DNA of 64,000 bases from Diplonema japonicum (Eukaryota > Euglenozoa > Diplonemea > Diplonemida > Diplonemidae), in NCBI GenBank assembly GCA_964019335.1, contig OZ025723.1, forward strand, positions 186,001 through 250,000, written 5' to 3'. Each line of letters starts with the position of its first letter. Positions within the stretch are counted from its first letter, which is position 1. Shown here one piece after another: positions 42,385 through 52,041 of this stretch. The position numbers were made by a program, and so were the translations under genes. The notes under the pieces were generated by a model. It was not told the DNA's origin and did not search any database. It saw nothing but the letters and a program-made list of their open reading frames with translations.

Positions 42385-43252
42385 CCTAACGAAGACCGCC
42401 ATGTTTATTTTAAATCGGGTTGGGCTTCCCCAGGTGAGGTTTTCCAAGTTGACAACTAGCAAGCGATGACGTAACGAAGACCGCCATGTTTACTTAAATC
42501 GGGTAGGGCTTCCCCAGTCATCGAAGAGGTGATATCTTTTTTGGTGTAGAATGAGCATGATGACCTAACGAAGACCGCCATGTCACCATATCGGGTTGGG
42601 CTTCCCCAGTCATCGGAGAGGTGAGGTTTCTTAGGTGGCAACAAACAGCGATGACCTAACGAAGACCGCCATGTTTATTTTAAATCGGGTTGGGCTTCCC
42701 CAGTCATCGAAGAGGTGATATTTCCAAGTTGATAACAAGCAAGGATGACCTAACGAAGACCGCCATGTCACCATATCAGGTAGGGCTTCCCCAGCCATCG
42801 GAGAGGTGATGAGTTTTTTACATTTAGCACGAGCGATGACCTAACGAAGACCGCCATGTTTCCATATCGGGTAGGGCTTCCCCAGTCATCGAAGAGGTGA
42901 GGTTTTCCAAGTTGACAACTATCAAGCGATGACCTAACGAAGACCGCCATGTCACCATATCGGGTAGGGCTTCCCCAGTCATCGGAGAGGTGAGGTTTCT
43001 TAGGTGGCAACAAACAGCGATGACCTAACGAAGACCGTCATGTTTCTTTAAATCGGGTTGGGCTTCCCCAGTCATCGGAGAGGTGATATCTTTTTTGGTG
43101 TAGAATGAGCACGATGACCTAACGAAGACCGCCATGTTTCCATATCGGGTAGGGCTTCCCCAGTCATCGGAGAAGTGAGGTTTTCCAAGTTGATAGCTAG
43201 CAAGCGATGTTTATTTAAATCGGGTAGGGCTTCCCCAGTCGTCGAAGATGTC
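42380..43252. repeat. Satellite array 2, nine units plus a truncated one
   Basis: It has the same core and linkers as array 1 (gatgacctaacgaagaccgc...cttccccagtcatcg). The first unit overlaps the RPC1 stop codon and lacks part of its end (ccccaggtgagg). The last one lost its front half (gcgatgtttatttaaatcgg). Linker types alternate in an order shared partly with array 1; the linker ttttccaagttgatagctag occurs in both. Confidence 0.92.
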
Positions 43253-43759
43253 GCTTAGCAAAACAAATAAAACCACTTCTGAGGCATATAATAAATAAAG
43301 GGAAGGTTTTTTTTTTTCACAACATAACGCAACCAACACAGGGCACCGAAGTTCGATACTGGCGTACGGTCTGTGGTGTAGTGTTCCGCTCTTGCTATTT
43401 TTCTTTTTTTGAGGCGGCGCCCCCCTTTTTTTTTTGTTTCAGAAAAGAAAAAAAAAGAAAAAAGAAAAAAAAAAACCCGGGCGGCAAAAGAAAAAAGAAA
43501 AAGCCCCCCTTTTCGTGTGCGGCTGCTGCGCCTTTTTTTTTTTTTTTTTTTTTTTTTTGACCCTCTATTCGGTTCTTCTTCTTCTTCTTTTTTTTTTTTT
43601 TTAAGTGTCGTTTTCTCTATCAGAAAAAAAAAAAAAAAAAAGAAAAACACGGGGTTTGTTTAATTGGTAAAAAGAAATCACCTAATATTTTCCTTTTTTT
43701 TTTATTTGCTCGCACGGAAAAAAAAAAAAAAAAAAAAAAAAAAGGGAAGGGAGGGAGAT
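43253..43759. other. Homopolymer-rich spacer before CNOT10
   Basis: A and T runs with a short unique part at 43320-43400. No gene is seen. Confidence 0.65.
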
Positions 43760-45960
43760 ATGACCGCGGATACGTCTAGAGAGGCGTACCAAAGGTTTTT
43801 AGCAAAGGTAAAATACTGCACAAAAAAAAAATAAATAAATAAAAATAAAATAAAACAGAATTACGACCAATGCAGTTCGTCACTTCACTCCTTGCTGTCG
43901 TCGACGCCACGCGGCGATCCTAAAATACAACACAACGTAGCTGTGTGTGAATATTTCAAGGGGTGCTGTCAAGACACCGAAAAGTTTCTGTCCAACCTGA
44001 CAAAACTGGGAATGTCCCTGGAAAAGGAAAAGAGACTCGACCACCCCACATCGACAGCGGCTGTAGAAAGACTAGCCGCCCAAAGGATGCTCGAGTACAG
44101 ACCCCTCTGCCTAGAATTTGAAGGCCACGAGTACGTGAGATACAATCAAGCAGTAGTACATTTCTACCAACGGCAGTACGCAAGGTCGATCGAAACTTTA
44201 ATGCCAATGTATTACAATGAGGGGCAAATAACGAAACTCCTCCACGTAAGGGTGATGCTCCTTCTACTTTCTTGCAATCTTGCTCAGTACAAACCAGGCG
44301 ATCATTCCTTGAAAGCACGAGCCCAGTCGCTTCTATTGAAAATCGAACAAGCTGAGGGTTTCATGAATGAGCACGACGCGGGCTCTACCACCCTCAACCT
44401 GGGCAACCACGCTTTGCTACTCAAATCGCATCACGCAGCTATTTTCGGCGAGCCAGCAGACGCGCACACGCTTCTCTCGGAGTACCTTAAAAAGGCGGCG
44501 GCGGGGGGGAACTGGTGGTGCGTTACCACCTACCTGAATAATCTCGGAATGCTCAGTCTCTCCATCGGCAAACCGCACTTGGCTTCTCTTTACCTCTCCA
44601 GGGCCACTGACACCTATGAAAAGTATGCGAGGGGAAAGAAGAAAAAAGAAAAAAAAACTAGGAACCGCCCCAAACCCGAAGGCAACCAGCCCATGAACGG
44701 GCTGAACCACTACCCCTCCATGGCTACCATTTACTACAACAGTGGACTGTGCCATATGATCAGGTGTGTGTTTTTTTTTTTTTTTTAAACTTTTTACTTT
44801 TCCCCCACAGGGGCCAGTACGAACTTGCGTTCAAAGCCTTTGTGGTCGCAACTCCTCTACTCAAAGATGTATGCCAGCTATCTTTTTTTTTTTTTTTTTT
44901 ATAATTTTTTTTTAATACTTTCTGTACAGACCCCGACGCTGTGGCTTCGTCTAGCGCAGTGCTGTATCAGACATTGGGAGAAGAAGCTTGCCAGCGAGCA
45001 GGTGAAGATCGTGAACGAGAAGCTCTCTGCAGGGGAGAAGAAGCCCACACCGGTGTCCGAAAGGGGCGTGGTGTATCTGCCCACACATGATATTTTAAAC
45101 CCTCCGAGCTTGAAGATCGAGGGAGGCGATGAGATGACCCTAGTCTTCGCGGATAAGTGTGTACGCAATGCGCATTACCTGCTGCTGAGGAGGTGCAGAG
45201 GGAGGAGGGGGCACAAGGGTGATGATGACAAGGACGACGGCAAAGAGGAGGAAAAAGAAGAGGAAGCCCCCCAGGATGAGGGCGAAGGCCAGCTCGAAGA
45301 ATCAGAGCTGCATCGTGTGGCGCAAAACGACCCGGAGCTGAGCGCCCTTCTGCAGGCTGTGTACTGTAATATGGCGTACCTCGCGTTGTGCCTTTCTAAT
45401 TACTCCGTGGCGCTCATTGCAGCGACCAAGCTCCTGTCCCTCCCTAACCCTGACAAAGAGAACAAGGTCGTGTGCCTTGCTTACAGCACTGAAGCATACT
45501 GCAGGCTGGGCCGGGCGGACGAAGCCTTGGGCCTTCTTCACGATGTGGACCTTCAAGAACTCTTTGTTTCGGTATGTGATTTTTTTCAAAAAAAAAAAAG
45601 AAATCTCCCAGACCCAGTCTTGCCTCACACAACCGTGTGGGGGGATCCATAAGAGTTCTGGCGGTAGTAGTCAGATCGATCTTCCATCGGTGGAGAGCAG
45701 TCCTGTGCATATTGGTATCTCAGAGGCTGACAGAGAGAAGTTGAGGTGTGGATATTAAAAAAAAAAAAAAAAAAATCCTATTTAGCTCGTCGCACGCATC
45801 TGCGTTGTTCACCAACTTGTGTGTGGTGCACATCATGGGCGGTAAGTTCAACAGAGCACAGCAGTGTTTGGACCAGTTTAGGAATGATGGGCAGCCCATT
45901 GCTGACCTGCTCCAGCTTTACCTGCGCTTGGCGGTTGGTGATACAGTATGGAGGGGTTAA
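43760..45960 (+). CDS. CNOT10: CCR4-NOT complex subunit 10 (CNOT10)
   Basis: Six exons (43760-43807, 43859-44763, 44811-44868, 44930-45571, 45612-45745, 45786-45960) encode 653 residues; introns are 51, 47, 61, 40 and 40 nt. The protein is made of TPR-like helices: HNVAVCEYFKG, YNQAVVHFYQRQYARSIETL, FNNLGMLSLSIGKPHL-like NNLGMLSLSIGKPHLASLY, then TLWLRLAQCCI after splicing, which is a hallmark of CNOT10. An acidic insert (DDKDDGKEEEKEEE) lies in the middle. CNOT10 binds CNOT11 and docks on the CCR4-NOT deadenylase that shortens mRNA poly(A) tails in the cytoplasm. Reading without splicing breaks this gene into four or more false genes. Confidence 0.88.
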
Positions 45961-45980
45961 GGGGAAAAAATAGCTATTTA

Positions 45981-46040
45981 CTGCCAACAAGTAATGACTT
46001 TACCGTTACCTCGAGAGGTCGGTAAAGCATTACTTGGCGG
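45981..46040. repeat. Long hairpin
   Basis: AAGTAATGACTTTACCG (45989-46005) pairs with CGGTAAAGCATTACTT (46020-46035) with one bulge. The inner ACCTC-GA-GAGGT extends the stem almost to the tip and the outer GCCAA/GGC adds a few pairs. It lies just after the CNOT10 stop codon. Confidence 0.75.
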
Positions 46041-46051
46041 TAGGTAAGTGG

Positions 46052-46655
46052 TTTTATTTCACGACACTCTGAAATTACTTCACCACGAGGGGCACAACAG
46101 GGTGACAAGGGGTACAACAAGAGAGGGGTTACAAAGGTTACAATACAAGTTGTTTTTCCTCCTTTTGTTGACTAAGAGCTGCCGCTGTCGCTGGCATTGC
46201 CACTGTCACCATCTCTAATCAGGCCTTCCCATACCTAGCGCGGCCGCTGGCTCCTTTTTTTCTGCTGCTTCGGTATTTTGAAGTCTTTTGGGGAGCTTGG
46301 GTAAGCTGACTAAGTTACCATTACCCACAGAAGAGTTACCCACAGAAACTGGGAACAAGGCCTAGCCAAAAGTGGGCAAATTGGGAGGAAAAAGTAGTCC
46401 AACTTGGAACTGAGCCGAGGCAAAAGTTGGCCAATTGAGCTGAACCTGGGGGGAAATAGCAAACTGAGAGGAAAAAGTAGCCCCACTGGGAACCGAACCG
46501 AGGCAAAAATTGGCCTACCGAGGCATATTATTTAACGGAAACCCCCTATTACTTCACGGAAAACAGGCCATTATTTCACCGTGAAGTAATGAGATTTAGC
46601 GTGAAGTAATGGGCCCCCCAGTGCGTGAAGTAATTTCTGAAGAGTGAAATTTAAA
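46052..46655. mobile_element. MITE-like element 1 with terminal inverted repeats
   Basis: The left end (ttttatttcacgacactctg, then aaattacttcac) is the imperfect complement of the right end (gtgaagtaatttctgaagag, then tgaaattt) over about 35-40 bp. GTGAAGTAAT recurs several times near the right end, and ATTACTTCAC occurs near 46551. The inside has no coding frame but holds two imperfect copies of gaggaaaaagtag...gaggcaaaa.ttggcc at about 46385 and 46466. Size, inverted ends and lack of coding suggest a non-autonomous DNA transposon. Confidence 0.5.
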
Positions 46656-47701
46656 AAAAAAAAAAAAAAAAACCCTAGCGGGCCGCCATTGCCGAGCTCA
46701 AACAACGACCTCCCATGCCTCCTTTTACTGTAGCTGCTTGATCTATGAGGGAACTCGGGGATCAAAAGAAAGAAAAAGGGAAAAAAGAAGAAAAGAAAAA
46801 GAAAAAAAAAAAAACTAAATTGTCCCTCCTCCCCCACCCCACTTCCATCTCCCCTCACCCGCTAACAGCACGCACGCAGTATAAAAAAAAAGATTATACC
46901 TTTCCCCCCCCCATTTTCTTTTTAGAAAACGAAAAAAAATAGTGTACCTTTTTGTTAATTCGTCCCCTGTTTTTTTTTTCTTTCACCAGGGAGGAAGGGA
47001 GGGATGGGGGAACTAATTAGTGTGTCTTTTTATATCAGTAGCAACCCACGGTTGCAGTTAAGATAGTGTTTTTTTTTAATCTTCTTTTTTTTTTTCGTCG
47101 TGGTCTACAATTAAAAAGAATATAACCCGAGCTTTAAAAAAAAAAAAAAAAAAAAAAAGACACTTAAAAATATAATTGTGGTGAAACTGATAATATTTTC
47201 CTTTTTTTTTTCTTTCTTATGTATGTGTGTGTGTGGTGTTCAAACGAAGTGATTTCATTTTTTTATTCTTTTAGTTCTGATACACCGGGGGGGGGGGGGG
47301 GGGGGGGGGGGAATCTGAAGAGGAAGCGGGACAATAACAAAAAAAAGGGGAGGGGGAGAGAGAGAGAGAGAGCATTTATTTTGCGAAAAATGGTGAAGAA
47401 AGTCGGCGGGGGGGGAGAAAAGGAGAAGGGAAAGAAAAAAAACCAGGAAAAAAAAAAAAAAAAAAGGTGTACACAAACCCCCCGCCCGTTGCCTACACCC
47501 CCCTCCCCTCCCCCCCCTCTCTCCCCTACATTTTATCAAGATTGTTTTTGTGTTTTTTTTTTTTTTCTCTTTTTTCTTTTTTTTTTTTTTTTAAAAAAAA
47601 AAACGACAACAACAACCTTCATTTTTTATTTTTTGCTTCCTTCGGCCGGGGGGGGGTTTTTTTTGTAACTCTTTGGATGATCTCAGACACATGCGAAAAT
47701 C

Positions 47702-48667
47702 ATGCTTTGCATACTGTTCGTCTCATGCCTTATTGCCTGGGCCTTCACTATGTCCCCTTCAACAACAACACCACCACCACCACTCCAGATGCTGCGGCAC
47801 ACGTTTGCAAGGCATAACAAACAAATGGCGAAAACGATTCTCGGGCTGGCCGAGGAGTTCGAAAAGGGCAAGGGGAGCTTCGCCATAATCAACGGAGAAA
47901 TGAAACACCACCCAACACTCCCAACTCAGATCGAGGCCACTGTAGTTTACGACGTGGTAAGGGTCCACGAGGGAAGGCTGCTCTTCGCAAAGGATCACTG
48001 CGCAAGACTCCGGAAAACACTTCAAACCTTTGGAGTGCCTATCGACCCGGTTAAAATAGAATCCAGCGTTCGCGACCTAGTCCACAAAGGCAACGTTTCA
48101 AACCAAAACATCAAAATCCTATATACCATCGAAGACGGCAAGGCGGACAACTGCTACATCTACCCCCTTCTCAGCTACTACCCCCCAATGGAATCTTACA
48201 CCAATGGAGTCCGTGGTAAGGTCATCCACCATGTCCGGGAAAATCCGAACTCGAAAATTCTAAACATGAACCTCAAAGACTTAATGACGCAGGCGTCCGA
48301 GGAGGGTATCTACGAGCTTCTCCTGCTCAACGAGGATGATTGTGTAACAGAAGGATCCCGTTCCAATGTGTTCTGTATCAAGGATGGTACTATCTATACT
48401 GCACCGTCGGAATCTGTTTTGAAGGGAATTACACGGACAAGGGTGCTTGCTCTCATCGAGGCCCTTGGTCTTCCTGTCGTGTTCACACCTCTGTCTAAGC
48501 GGCTGCTCTCTTCGGCAGAGGCATTGTTCATCACTTCGACCTCGAATGGTATACTCCCACTGTGCTCGCTAATTATGCTCGATGAGGAGAAAACATATGA
48601 GGTCGCCGGCCATGTGCTGCTGCAGAGACTCATCACAGCGTTCTTCTCCGGAGAAGAATCGGGGTGA
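47702..48667 (+). CDS. Class IV PLP-dependent aminotransferase (BCAT/aminodeoxychorismate lyase fold)
   Basis: The 321-residue frame opens with a hydrophobic stretch (MLCILFVSCLIAWAFT) that could be a signal or transit peptide; a later ATG at 47750 is possible. The fold-type IV pattern is good: YDVVRVHEGRLLFAKDHCARL near the front, NMNLKDLMTQ with the likely PLP Lys, YELLLLNEDDCVTEGSRSNVF with the ring-nitrogen Glu, LKGITRTRVL and FITSTSNGILPL. Members include branched-chain and D-amino-acid aminotransferases and 4-amino-4-deoxychorismate lyase. The substrate cannot be fixed from the sequence. There is no intron. Confidence 0.8.
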   Translation: MLCILFVSCLIAWAFTMSPSTTTPPPPLQMLRHTFARHNKQMAKTILGLAEEFEKGKGSFAIINGEMKHHPTLPTQIEATVVYDVVRVHEGRLLFAKDHCARLRKTLQTFGVPIDPVKIESSVRDLVHKGNVSNQNIKILYTIEDGKADNCYIYPLLSYYPPMESYTNGVRGKVIHHVRENPNSKILNMNLKDLMTQASEEGIYELLLLNEDDCVTEGSRSNVFCIKDGTIYTAPSESVLKGITRTRVLALIEALGLPVVFTPLSKRLLSSAEALFITSTSNGILPLCSLIMLDEEKTYEVAGHVLLQRLITAFFSGEESG

Positions 48668-48761
48668 TAAATATTTTTTTTTTAAGAAATAAGAATCGCA
48701 TCAATATCAAGAAGAAAGGGGGGAGGGGGGGGGGGGGATAAGAATTCAAAAGAATAATATG

Positions 48762-49433
48762 AGCTCGTCCGGAAAAAAAAATGTCAACAACTGACCCTCC
48801 TACAACTGACCCTCCTATGCGGCGGAAAACCCCCGTTAAATTCCTAAGTAAAAAAGTAGTCCGACACCACTTTGTGTGCAGAAATGCAGTCAAAGCTTGA
48901 ACACCATATAGGTCAAAATGCTCGCCGTTTGTTTTATTTTTAAGACGCACGTGCAAAAACATGTTTTTTTAGAATGGTTTTTGGCAAACGATTCAATTTG
49001 GAAGTTACAAATAACCCAGACTCCATTTTTTATTTTTCATTTTTCCGTGAAAAGCGACAGGAGGAACGGACGCAGATTGAAAATCTGTGAAACCTTTGGG
49101 TCATTTTGGGTGGGCTGGACTCTAAATCACTATTAAAATGGGGTGGGGAGAACTTACCCTTAAAGTGCCCTTTAAAACCCCTTAAAAAAGCAAATTTTTC
49201 ACTTTTAAAGTATTATGAGTGCAAAAGAAAAGGGAAAACCTCAGCAGATGGGTAGAGAATGAAAGTTTGACCCCAAAGATACCAATGTCGAACCAATTGA
49301 AAGAACGGCGTCATGTACACCATGTATGTCATCTTCCTATGGTTGCATGCTGCCCTTTTTTTGCTCAAATAATCAAAACAAGAAATTTTCGGAGGTGCCC
49401 AAAAAAGTGTTGACATTTTCGTCCGGACGAGCT
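48762..49433. mobile_element. MITE-like element 2 with about 27-bp terminal inverted repeats
   Basis: The left end agctcgtccggaaaaaaaaa followed by tgtcaaca is the complement of the right end tgttgacattttcgtccgga followed by cgagct, with two mismatches and a small gap. The right tip contains the perfect palindrome tcgtccggacga (49420-49431). Inside, acaactgaccctcct is duplicated in tandem near 48788, and no coding frame stands out. At 672 bp it looks like a non-autonomous DNA transposon. I could not find a clear target-site duplication. Confidence 0.6.
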
Positions 49434-49447
49434 ATCGCTGTTTTTTT

Positions 49448-49798
49448 TTGCCACCTTGTGAAGAGGGTGAGGACATCCAAGTGAGCGCGCGTGTAATAGG
49501 CCGGGTGATAACGGCACTAGAACGCATCCACACCAGTAAGGGCATAGCGCCCCTCATCCCAGCTGCGTCAGTAGTTTCTGTCCACTCCCTGCGCACGTTG
49601 GGTTACTACAACAGCTCCGTAAGGGGCTACTCCTCTAGACCGGTATTCGCCTCCCCGGTGACCCGCCACATCCTTGAGAAACAACTGTACAACTATTGTG
49701 TCCTTACCAACTCGGTTGAGGGTTTTCCTAAGGTACCGAGGAGGGTGAACGAGGGGCCGAAGGCCACACCACAGCAGAAAGGTTCGATCAAGAGATAG
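49448..49798 (+). pseudogene. Retroelement C-terminal fragment, diverged copy
   Basis: The frame of about 116 codons ends RVNEGPKATPQQKGSIKR, with SSRPVFASPVT upstream. This parallels the fragment at 4378-4960 (NRRPIFASRQT, then LQKGSINR). No start or catalytic core is present. It begins 15 bp after the right end of inverted-repeat element 2. Confidence 0.6.
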
Positions 49799-49855
49799 AT
49801 TGAGACTCTTCAGGCGTCCTGCCACATACCGCAGGTACCCTTAAATGTCTCTTCT

Positions 49856-49887
<32 letters not shown>

Positions 49888-50245
49888 TTTTTCCTTTTTT
49901 TTTTTTTTTTTTTTTTTTAATGTCTCTTTTTTTTTTTTTTTGTTTTGTTTTGTTTTGTTTTGGATGAAACGGCATTTTCTTCTGTTTTTTTTTGAAGGGG
50001 GGGTGGGGGGGGCGAAAAAATAAAAAAGATTCCGTTGTCAAATTTTTGTCGGGTTGAGACGAGAATGACTCATGGGGTTGGTTGGGGGGGGGATGGAGGG
50101 CAACTTTTTTTCCCCCTTTTTTTTTTTTTTTTCTTGGTGGATCGTTCCTAACACCCCGTCACAGTGAATTATTCCAAAAAAATAAAAATTCCCCCCAAAA
50201 TCACTATTCCACTGTTCAGAGATTTTAAAAAAAAAAAAAAAAAGA

Positions 50246-51535
50246 ATGCCTAGTCCTGACGAAATTCTCGAAGAAGTTGTGGCGGAGGGCAGCGTTCCGG
50301 GAATATACATGAAAGCGGTGAAGGACGGGAAGGTTTGTTACGAGAAAGGCGTGGGCTGGGCGGACGAAGAGAAAAACCTAAAAATGGGCTCCAAAGTAAT
50401 AGGCAGGTTCTACAGCATGACGAAGCCAGTGGTCAGCACCGCCGCAATGATGCTCTGGGAGGAGGGAAAGCTGGACCTCAACGAAAACGTCTCTGCGTAC
50501 ATACCCGAGTGGGAAGACGACAAAAAAGTCATGAACCACGATGGAACAACAGTACCAGCAACACGGCCCATTACCATAATAGACCTTATGACACACACCA
50601 GCGGTCTAGACTACGGGTTCTGGCCTGACACCGTATCTAAGACTTCTACCTTCTACAGAAGATTGGGCCTGGAACTTCCCACACCAATTCTTCACGATGC
50701 AGACTCTCATCTCCCAGCACCCTCCCGACCGAAAACCTTGAAAGAATTCTGCTCAACACTGAACAAGGTCCCGCTTTCATTCCAGCCAGGTGAACGGTTT
50801 CAGTACAGCTGCTCCACCGACGTCCTAGGAAGGGTGATCGAGTCCATCACCGGGGAAACCCTTCCTCAGTTTTTAAACCGAAAGCTTTTCACACCATTAG
50901 AGATGAGCGACACTTCCTTCACCATTACGAAGGACAAGCTTCCTCGGATGGCGAAATGCTATTACGGGATTTCCAAAGGGCAGTATAAATTCGCTGCGGA
51001 TAACTTTATAGGAAACACAGACGATTTGAACCCTTGGATGGCGGGGAGGGGTGTTGAAGACTGCCCTTCTGGTGGTGGTGGGCTCTTGTCAACTGTCGAT
51101 GATTTCTTGATTTTTGGAGGAATGATGTTAACAGGGTCCTGGAATGGACAAACCTACCTCAAAGAATCCACTGTTGAGATGATGCGTGAGGATCAGCTGG
51201 CTCCGAGAAATGCGAAGAAGTCCTCCATCGCACAGGTGTTTGACGGCTTCGGTCTTGGCCTTGGCCTTGCTCTTTCTCCTGGCACCCCTGCGTCCTACCC
51301 CGGTGCAGGCCTTGCTGGCCATGGAACCGCCGGTTGGGGTGGTGCCGCCAACACAGTCTACTTCTCCGATCCTGTGCACAACGTCACCTTCGTCATTTTC
51401 TCACAGCTGCTGAACTACCACGTGTCCGTTCCCATGCTTCGGTTCAACGCGATTAAGGCATTGTACGAGGCGATGCTCGGCAGAGAAGCAGCCGTCAACG
51501 ACGGGGAGAGTGCTTCTGGTGGGTTTACAGGATGA
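50246..51535 (+). CDS. Beta-lactamase-fold serine hydrolase (class C/LACTB-EstB type)
   Basis: The 429-residue protein starts at the ATG behind a run of A. It has the three motifs of the beta-lactamase/esterase VIII family: SMTK with nucleophile Ser57 and Lys60 (FYSMTKPV), a Tyr187 motif YSCS in place of the commoner Tyr-x-Asn, and HGTAGWGG with His359 near the C-terminus. These enzymes hydrolyse esters or amides; eukaryotic relatives (LACTB) are peptidases or have unknown substrates. There is no signal peptide, so it is probably cytosolic. GC-ending codons rise toward the 3' part. The absence of introns and a mostly bacterial family raise the possibility of old lateral transfer. Confidence 0.85.
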   Translation: MPSPDEILEEVVAEGSVPGIYMKAVKDGKVCYEKGVGWADEEKNLKMGSKVIGRFYSMTKPVVSTAAMMLWEEGKLDLNENVSAYIPEWEDDKKVMNHDGTTVPATRPITIIDLMTHTSGLDYGFWPDTVSKTSTFYRRLGLELPTPILHDADSHLPAPSRPKTLKEFCSTLNKVPLSFQPGERFQYSCSTDVLGRVIESITGETLPQFLNRKLFTPLEMSDTSFTITKDKLPRMAKCYYGISKGQYKFAADNFIGNTDDLNPWMAGRGVEDCPSGGGGLLSTVDDFLIFGGMMLTGSWNGQTYLKESTVEMMREDQLAPRNAKKSSIAQVFDGFGLGLGLALSPGTPASYPGAGLAGHGTAGWGGAANTVYFSDPVHNVTFVIFSQLLNYHVSVPMLRFNAIKALYEAMLGREAAVNDGESASGGFTG

Positions 51536-52041
51536 TTTCCCTCCCCCTTCCGTCTTTGTTTTTACCGTGCGTCTTCTCCCCCCCCCCCCCCCCCCCCCCC
51601 AGATTTCTATGATGTTCCCATATAGGGCCACCAACGTTGACATTTCTTTTGAAATGCTCTTTTTTTTCTTTTTTTTTTCCTTTTTAAGGCAGCTGTTGGC
51701 TTCTCCAGGAGGCCCATTTTCGCCGCCCACTCCACGCCGACAAGCTGATGGAATTGAAAACCGCGAGACCGCGTCACTCGACTCCGCAAGACACTCACGG
51801 TCTCGATCGGGATGAAAGCAATGCTCCAGAAGGGGAGTATTCACAGATAGACCCTCCCCCTCCCATAAGGCAGCCCTCTAGAGGGGGGATTGTCCTGTAC
51901 TTTGAGTTTTTTTTTTTTATTAATATTTACCGTTCGATTTCACACCCCCTGAAAAAAAAAAATAAGGTGGAGAGAGGGGAGGAGGGTGGTAAAAAAAAAA
52001 AAAAAAAAGAAACCAAAACCAAAAACAAAAAAAAAAAGAAA
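51536..52041. other. Spacer with poly-C run and retroelement scrap
   Basis: A run of about 22 C (51579-51600) is followed by the damaged retroelement end (51676-51915) and then A runs up to the MCM2 start. Confidence 0.7.
51676..51915 (+). pseudogene. Frameshifted retroelement C-terminal copy and 3' tail
   Basis: AVGFSRRPIFAA and, in another frame, DKLMELKT, then RLRKTLTVSIG and KAMLQKGSIHR match in order the C-terminus encoded at 4378-4960. In-frame stops and frameshifts break the copy. After the stop (51840-51842) the tail ggcagccctctagagggggg, then attgtcctgtactttgag, matches the tail of the first copy. Confidence 0.78.

Larger units (their letters stand above)
45961..47701. other. Intergenic region with an inverted-repeat element, a strong hairpin and homopolymers
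   Basis: 45970-46660 is unusual for this window because it is nearly free of homopolymers. It holds a long hairpin (45981-46040), an element with terminal inverted repeats (about 46052-46655) and an imperfect tandem pair inside it. From 46660 on, A, T and G runs dominate, including about 30 G at 47287-47311. No gene is supported. Confidence 0.7.
48668..50245. other. Intergenic region with inverted-repeat element 2 and a retroelement fragment
   Basis: Contains element 2 (48762-49433), the retroelement C-terminal fragment (49448-49798) and then T and A runs (49855-50244). No other gene is seen. Confidence 0.7.

Noticed and set aside
43892-44788. Reading CNOT10 as separate genes (43892-44788, 44825-45652, 45746-45973)
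   Set aside because: Short GT-AG introns join these pieces in phase and restore the conserved CNOT10 segments.
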